Shown in pieces: positions 5,149 to 7,229 of a DNA stretch of 7,229 nt (its first letter is position 1; each line of letters opens with the position of its first letter). The DNA comes from Betaproteobacteria bacterium (GTDB lineage Bacteria; Pseudomonadota; Gammaproteobacteria; Burkholderiales; SG8-39): contig CANIIN010000127.1 of NCBI GenBank assembly GCA_947467405.1, forward strand, positions 1-7,229. The letters are read 5' to 3'. Below the pieces are notes generated by a model. The model saw nothing but the letters and a program-made list of their open reading frames with translations. It searched no databases and had not been told where the DNA came from. Made by a program: the position numbers and the translations under genes.

Positions 5149-6648
5149 ATGACGGGATTGGTGGGTGTCATCGCCTACGGGCTCGGGACGCTGATTGCGT
5201 TCCTGTTCATCGCGACGCTGCTGGTCGTCTTCATTCGCGACGTCACGCAGAAGAAGCACTCCGTGCTGCGCTACTATCCGGTCATCGGGCACCTGCGCTA
5301 CTGGATGGAGCAACTGGGCGAGTACTTCCGCCAGTACCTGTTCAGCAACGATCGCGAGGAGATGCCGTTCAACCGCGCCACGCGCGGCTGGGTTTATCGA
5401 TTGGCCAAGGACGAAGGCGGCGTGATCGGTTTCGGTTCGACCAACAACTCCAACGAGCCCGGCTCCATCCTGTTCGTCAACGCACCCTATCCGGTGCTGG
5501 AAGAAGACCGCCTGCCGACGCCGCCGCTGGCGATCGGCGAAGGGTATTGCCGCGAGCCCTTCCTGGCAAAATCGGTGATCAACATCAGCGGCATGAGTTT
5601 CGGCGCCATCTCGGAGCCGGCAGTGCGCGCCCTGTCGCGCGGCGCAGCCAAGGCGGGGTGCTGGATGGACACCGGGGAAGGCGGCCTGTCGCCGTTTCAT
5701 CTCGATGGCGGTTGCGACGTGATCATGCAGATCGGCACGGCCAATTACGGTATTCGCAATCAGGACGGATTGTTCTCACCGGAGCGGGCGCGCGAGATCG
5801 CTGCGCTGCCGCAGGTGAAGGCGTTCGAGATCAAGCTCTCCCAGGGCGCCAAGCCGGGCAAGGGCGGGGTGCTGCCGGCAGCCAAGGTCACCGAGCAGAT
5901 CGCCCTTATCCGTGGCATTCCTGCGCATGTGGATTCGATCAGCCCGAACCGGCACCGTGACATCGCCAATGCCGACCAGTTGCTGGATCACATTGCGCGC
6001 GTGCGCGACATCACCGGCAAGCCGGTGGGGGTCAAGACCGCCGTGGGCGGCTGGCAGTTCGTCAACGAGCTGGCCGAAGCCATCAACCGCCGCGGGCTGG
6101 AATACGCGCCGGACTTTCTGGCCATCGACGGCGGCGAGGGCGGTTCCGGTGCGGCGCCACAGGCGCTCATGGACCACATGGCATTGCCCATCATGGAGGC
6201 TTTGCCGCGTGTGGTGGACGCGCTGATCGAGAGCGGCCTGCGCGACCGGATTCGCGTCATTGCTGCCGGCAAGCTGGTGACCTCGGCGCGCGCCGCCTGG
6301 GCGCTGTGTGCCGGCGCGGATTTCGTCAACAGCGCGCGCGGTTTCATGTTCTCGCTGGGCTGCATCCAGGCGCTGCGCTGCCATCTCAACACCTGTCCGA
6401 CCGGCGTGACGACGCACAACAAGCGCTTGCAGCGCGGCCTGGTGGTGGAGGAGAAATACCTGCGCGTCGCCAACTACGCGCTGAACATGAACCGCGAGAT
6501 CGACATGATTGCGCATTCCTGCGGCTGCCGGCACTCGCGCGAGCTGCGTCGCGAACATGTGCGCATCGTGCAGAGCGCCGGCCACAGCGTGGCGCTGAAC
6601 ATCCTGTATCCCTACCCCGAATCCAGCGCGAAGCTCAGGGAGGCCTGA
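5149..6648 (+). CDS. Membrane-anchored FMN-binding glutamate synthase-family protein
   Basis: This is a complete 499-residue protein with the FMN/Fe-S synthase domain of glutamate synthase (Glu_synthase, COG0069) as a stand-alone unit. Residues 3-28 are one strongly hydrophobic segment, likely a membrane anchor, followed by a basic RDVTQKK. The catalytic barrel begins near 130 with SGMSFGAISEPA (147-158). KLSQGAKPGKGG (229-240) and DGGEGGSGAAP (327-337) match the synthase and FMN-binding loops. The cluster C405-x5-C411-x4-C416 matches the 3Fe-4S ligands of glutamate synthase. A second pair, C458 and C460 (SCGC), lies near the C-terminus. The N-terminal glutamine amidotransferase domain of GltB is missing, and no GltD-like partner is in the window, so glutamate synthesis is unproven. 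The family is widespread in proteobacteria with unknown substrate. GGGGAG 8 nt upstream supports the start. Confidence 0.9.
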   Translation: MTGLVGVIAYGLGTLIAFLFIATLLVVFIRDVTQKKHSVLRYYPVIGHLRYWMEQLGEYFRQYLFSNDREEMPFNRATRGWVYRLAKDEGGVIGFGSTNNSNEPGSILFVNAPYPVLEEDRLPTPPLAIGEGYCREPFLAKSVINISGMSFGAISEPAVRALSRGAAKAGCWMDTGEGGLSPFHLDGGCDVIMQIGTANYGIRNQDGLFSPERAREIAALPQVKAFEIKLSQGAKPGKGGVLPAAKVTEQIALIRGIPAHVDSISPNRHRDIANADQLLDHIARVRDITGKPVGVKTAVGGWQFVNELAEAINRRGLEYAPDFLAIDGGEGGSGAAPQALMDHMALPIMEALPRVVDALIESGLRDRIRVIAAGKLVTSARAAWALCAGADFVNSARGFMFSLGCIQALRCHLNTCPTGVTTHNKRLQRGLVVEEKYLRVANYALNMNREIDMIAHSCGCRHSRELRREHVRIVQSAGHSVALNILYPYPESSAKLREA

Positions 6649-6663
6649 TCGCAGGCCGGTCGA

Positions 6664-6700
6664 TGCCTGAAGACGCCCTATCCACGGGCATCTTCAGGCA
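6664..6700. terminator. Hairpin between convergent genes, possible weak terminator
   Basis: A 15-pair inverted repeat matches 6664-6678 with 6686-6700 around a 7-nt loop, with one C/A mismatch (6674/6690). On the minus strand that mismatch becomes a G-U pair, so the stem is complete in that direction. The plus-strand tail is only CTTTG and the minus-strand tail has no U-run, so this is a weak or Rho-aided terminator, or a 3' stabilising hairpin, for either the glutamate synthase-family gene or the ABC transporter. Two 6-bp hairpins flank it (6642-6657 and 6738-6754). Confidence 0.55.
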
Positions 6701-6765
6701 CTTTGTCCTGTCGCGGGCGGCGGCGGGGCATTGCCATCGAGCCTTTCCGGCTCGCCTGCAACGCC

Positions 6766-7229
6766 TCAGGTGGTCGCCGGAACCAGTCTGGCCGAACCGC
6801 CTTCCCGCACCAGATCGAGCCGCTTTTCATGGTGCGCGGCAACCGCGGGGCGATGGGCGATGCTGATGATGGCGGCCTGCGGCAGTTTTTCGCGCAGCAT
6901 CCGGTAGACATGGGCCTCGCCGGCCTCGTCCATGGATGCAGTGGCTTCGTCGAGGAACAGGAAGTCCGGTCGATGCAGCAGTGCGCGCGCCACGGCCAGT
7001 CGCTGCTGCTCCCCGCCGCTCATGGACATGGACCAGTTCTGCGTATCGTCCAGATGAGGCTGCATTTGTGGCAGGAGGGAGTCGCCCAGCGCCTGCCGGA
7101 TGACATCGTCGCTGAAGGTGCCGGCCGGTGCCGGGAACGACACGGCATCACGCAGCGTGCCGATCGGAATGTACGGCTTCTGCGGCAGGAACAGCACGCG
7201 CGCGCCTTGCGGAATTTCCACGGTCCCCG
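6766..7229 (-). CDS. ABC transporter ATP-binding/permease protein, YddA/SbmA type (C-terminal part)
   Basis: This is the last 154 residues of an ABC transporter nucleotide-binding domain; the reading frame is open to the window edge, so the gene starts outside. Visible in order are the Q-loop (FLPQKPYIPIGTLRDAV), the signature motif MSGGEQQRLAVARALL, Walker B with catalytic Glu (FLFLDEA), the D-loop (SMDE) and the H-loop histidine (SIAHRP). Walker A is not in the window. The sequence style (PQKPYIPIGTLRD and the short spacing to WSMSMSGGEQQ) matches fused membrane-plus-ATPase exporters of the YddA/SbmA/BacA group, which are half-size and act as inner-membrane homodimers. The substrate cannot be told. 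It converges on the glutamate synthase-family gene with a 117-nt hairpin-rich gap. Confidence 0.88.
   Translation of the reverse strand, partial: GTVEIPQGARVLFLPQKPYIPIGTLRDAVSFPAPAGTFSDDVIRQALGDSLLPQMQPHLDDTQNWSMSMSGGEQQRLAVARALLHRPDFLFLDEATASMDEAGEAHVYRMLREKLPQAAIISIAHRPAVAAHHEKRLDLVREGGSARLVPATT

Noticed and set aside
4894..6585. Long minus-strand open frames (4894-5700 and 5776-6585) opposite the glutamate synthase-family gene
   Set aside because: Long antisense frames are expected in GC-rich coding DNA; the sense strand has conserved FMN and Fe-S motifs and a good ribosome site.
1..7229. tRNA, rRNA, CRISPR, insertion sequence or phage genes
   Set aside because: No cloverleaf, spaced direct repeats, transposase or integrase motifs were found on either strand.

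Overview
This window looks like ordinary core chromosome of a GC-rich betaproteobacterium. The gene set and protein style (BamC, a RoxA-type cupin, a BCP/PrxQ peroxiredoxin, an Ala/Pro-rich small lipoprotein, a YddA/SbmA-type ABC exporter) suggest Burkholderiales, perhaps Alcaligenaceae (Bordetella/Castellaniella-like). That placement is an inference from protein resemblance; no rRNA or other decisive marker is present. I see no insertion sequence, integrase, tRNA, CRISPR array or compositional break, so nothing indicates a mobile island.

Layout. Positions 1-731 (+) hold the C-terminal part of BamC, whose lipoprotein N-terminus lies outside the window. It is followed closely by a YycJ/WalJ-like metallo-beta-lactamase-fold hydrolase (757-1533, +). 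A strong bidirectional terminator (1585-1613) separates these from a minus-strand block. In the minus block's own transcription order the genes are a RoxA-like JmjC/cupin ribosomal oxygenase (3737-2592), a small DUF7931-like protein (2548-2036), and then a 78-residue Ala/Pro lipoprotein (1865-1629) with its own good extended -10 promoter and a 94-nt leader.

A 297-bp divergent spacer (3738-4034), rich in short inverted repeats, separates the cupin from a plus-strand pair: a BCP/PrxQ peroxiredoxin (4035-4529) and, 2 nt later, a SlyD-like FKBP prolyl isomerase (4532-5023). After a 125-bp gap comes a membrane-anchored stand-alone FMN/Fe-S glutamate synthase-family protein (5149-6648). It converges on the 3' end of a YddA/SbmA-type ABC transporter (7229-6766, minus), with several hairpins in the junction.

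How the genes relate. The themes are envelope biogenesis (BamC, lipoprotein), protein and ribosome maintenance (ribosomal oxygenase, SlyD-like chaperone) and redox defence (peroxiredoxin). The two tightest units are cupin + DUF7931-like and peroxiredoxin + SlyD-like. I did not find a convincing new multi-gene system. The points most worth a second look are the orphan glutamate synthase-like protein, the Ala/Pro lipoprotein with a Lys-Lys end, the unusual translational chain from cupin to DUF7931-like protein, and the peroxiredoxin without the usual resolving cysteine.
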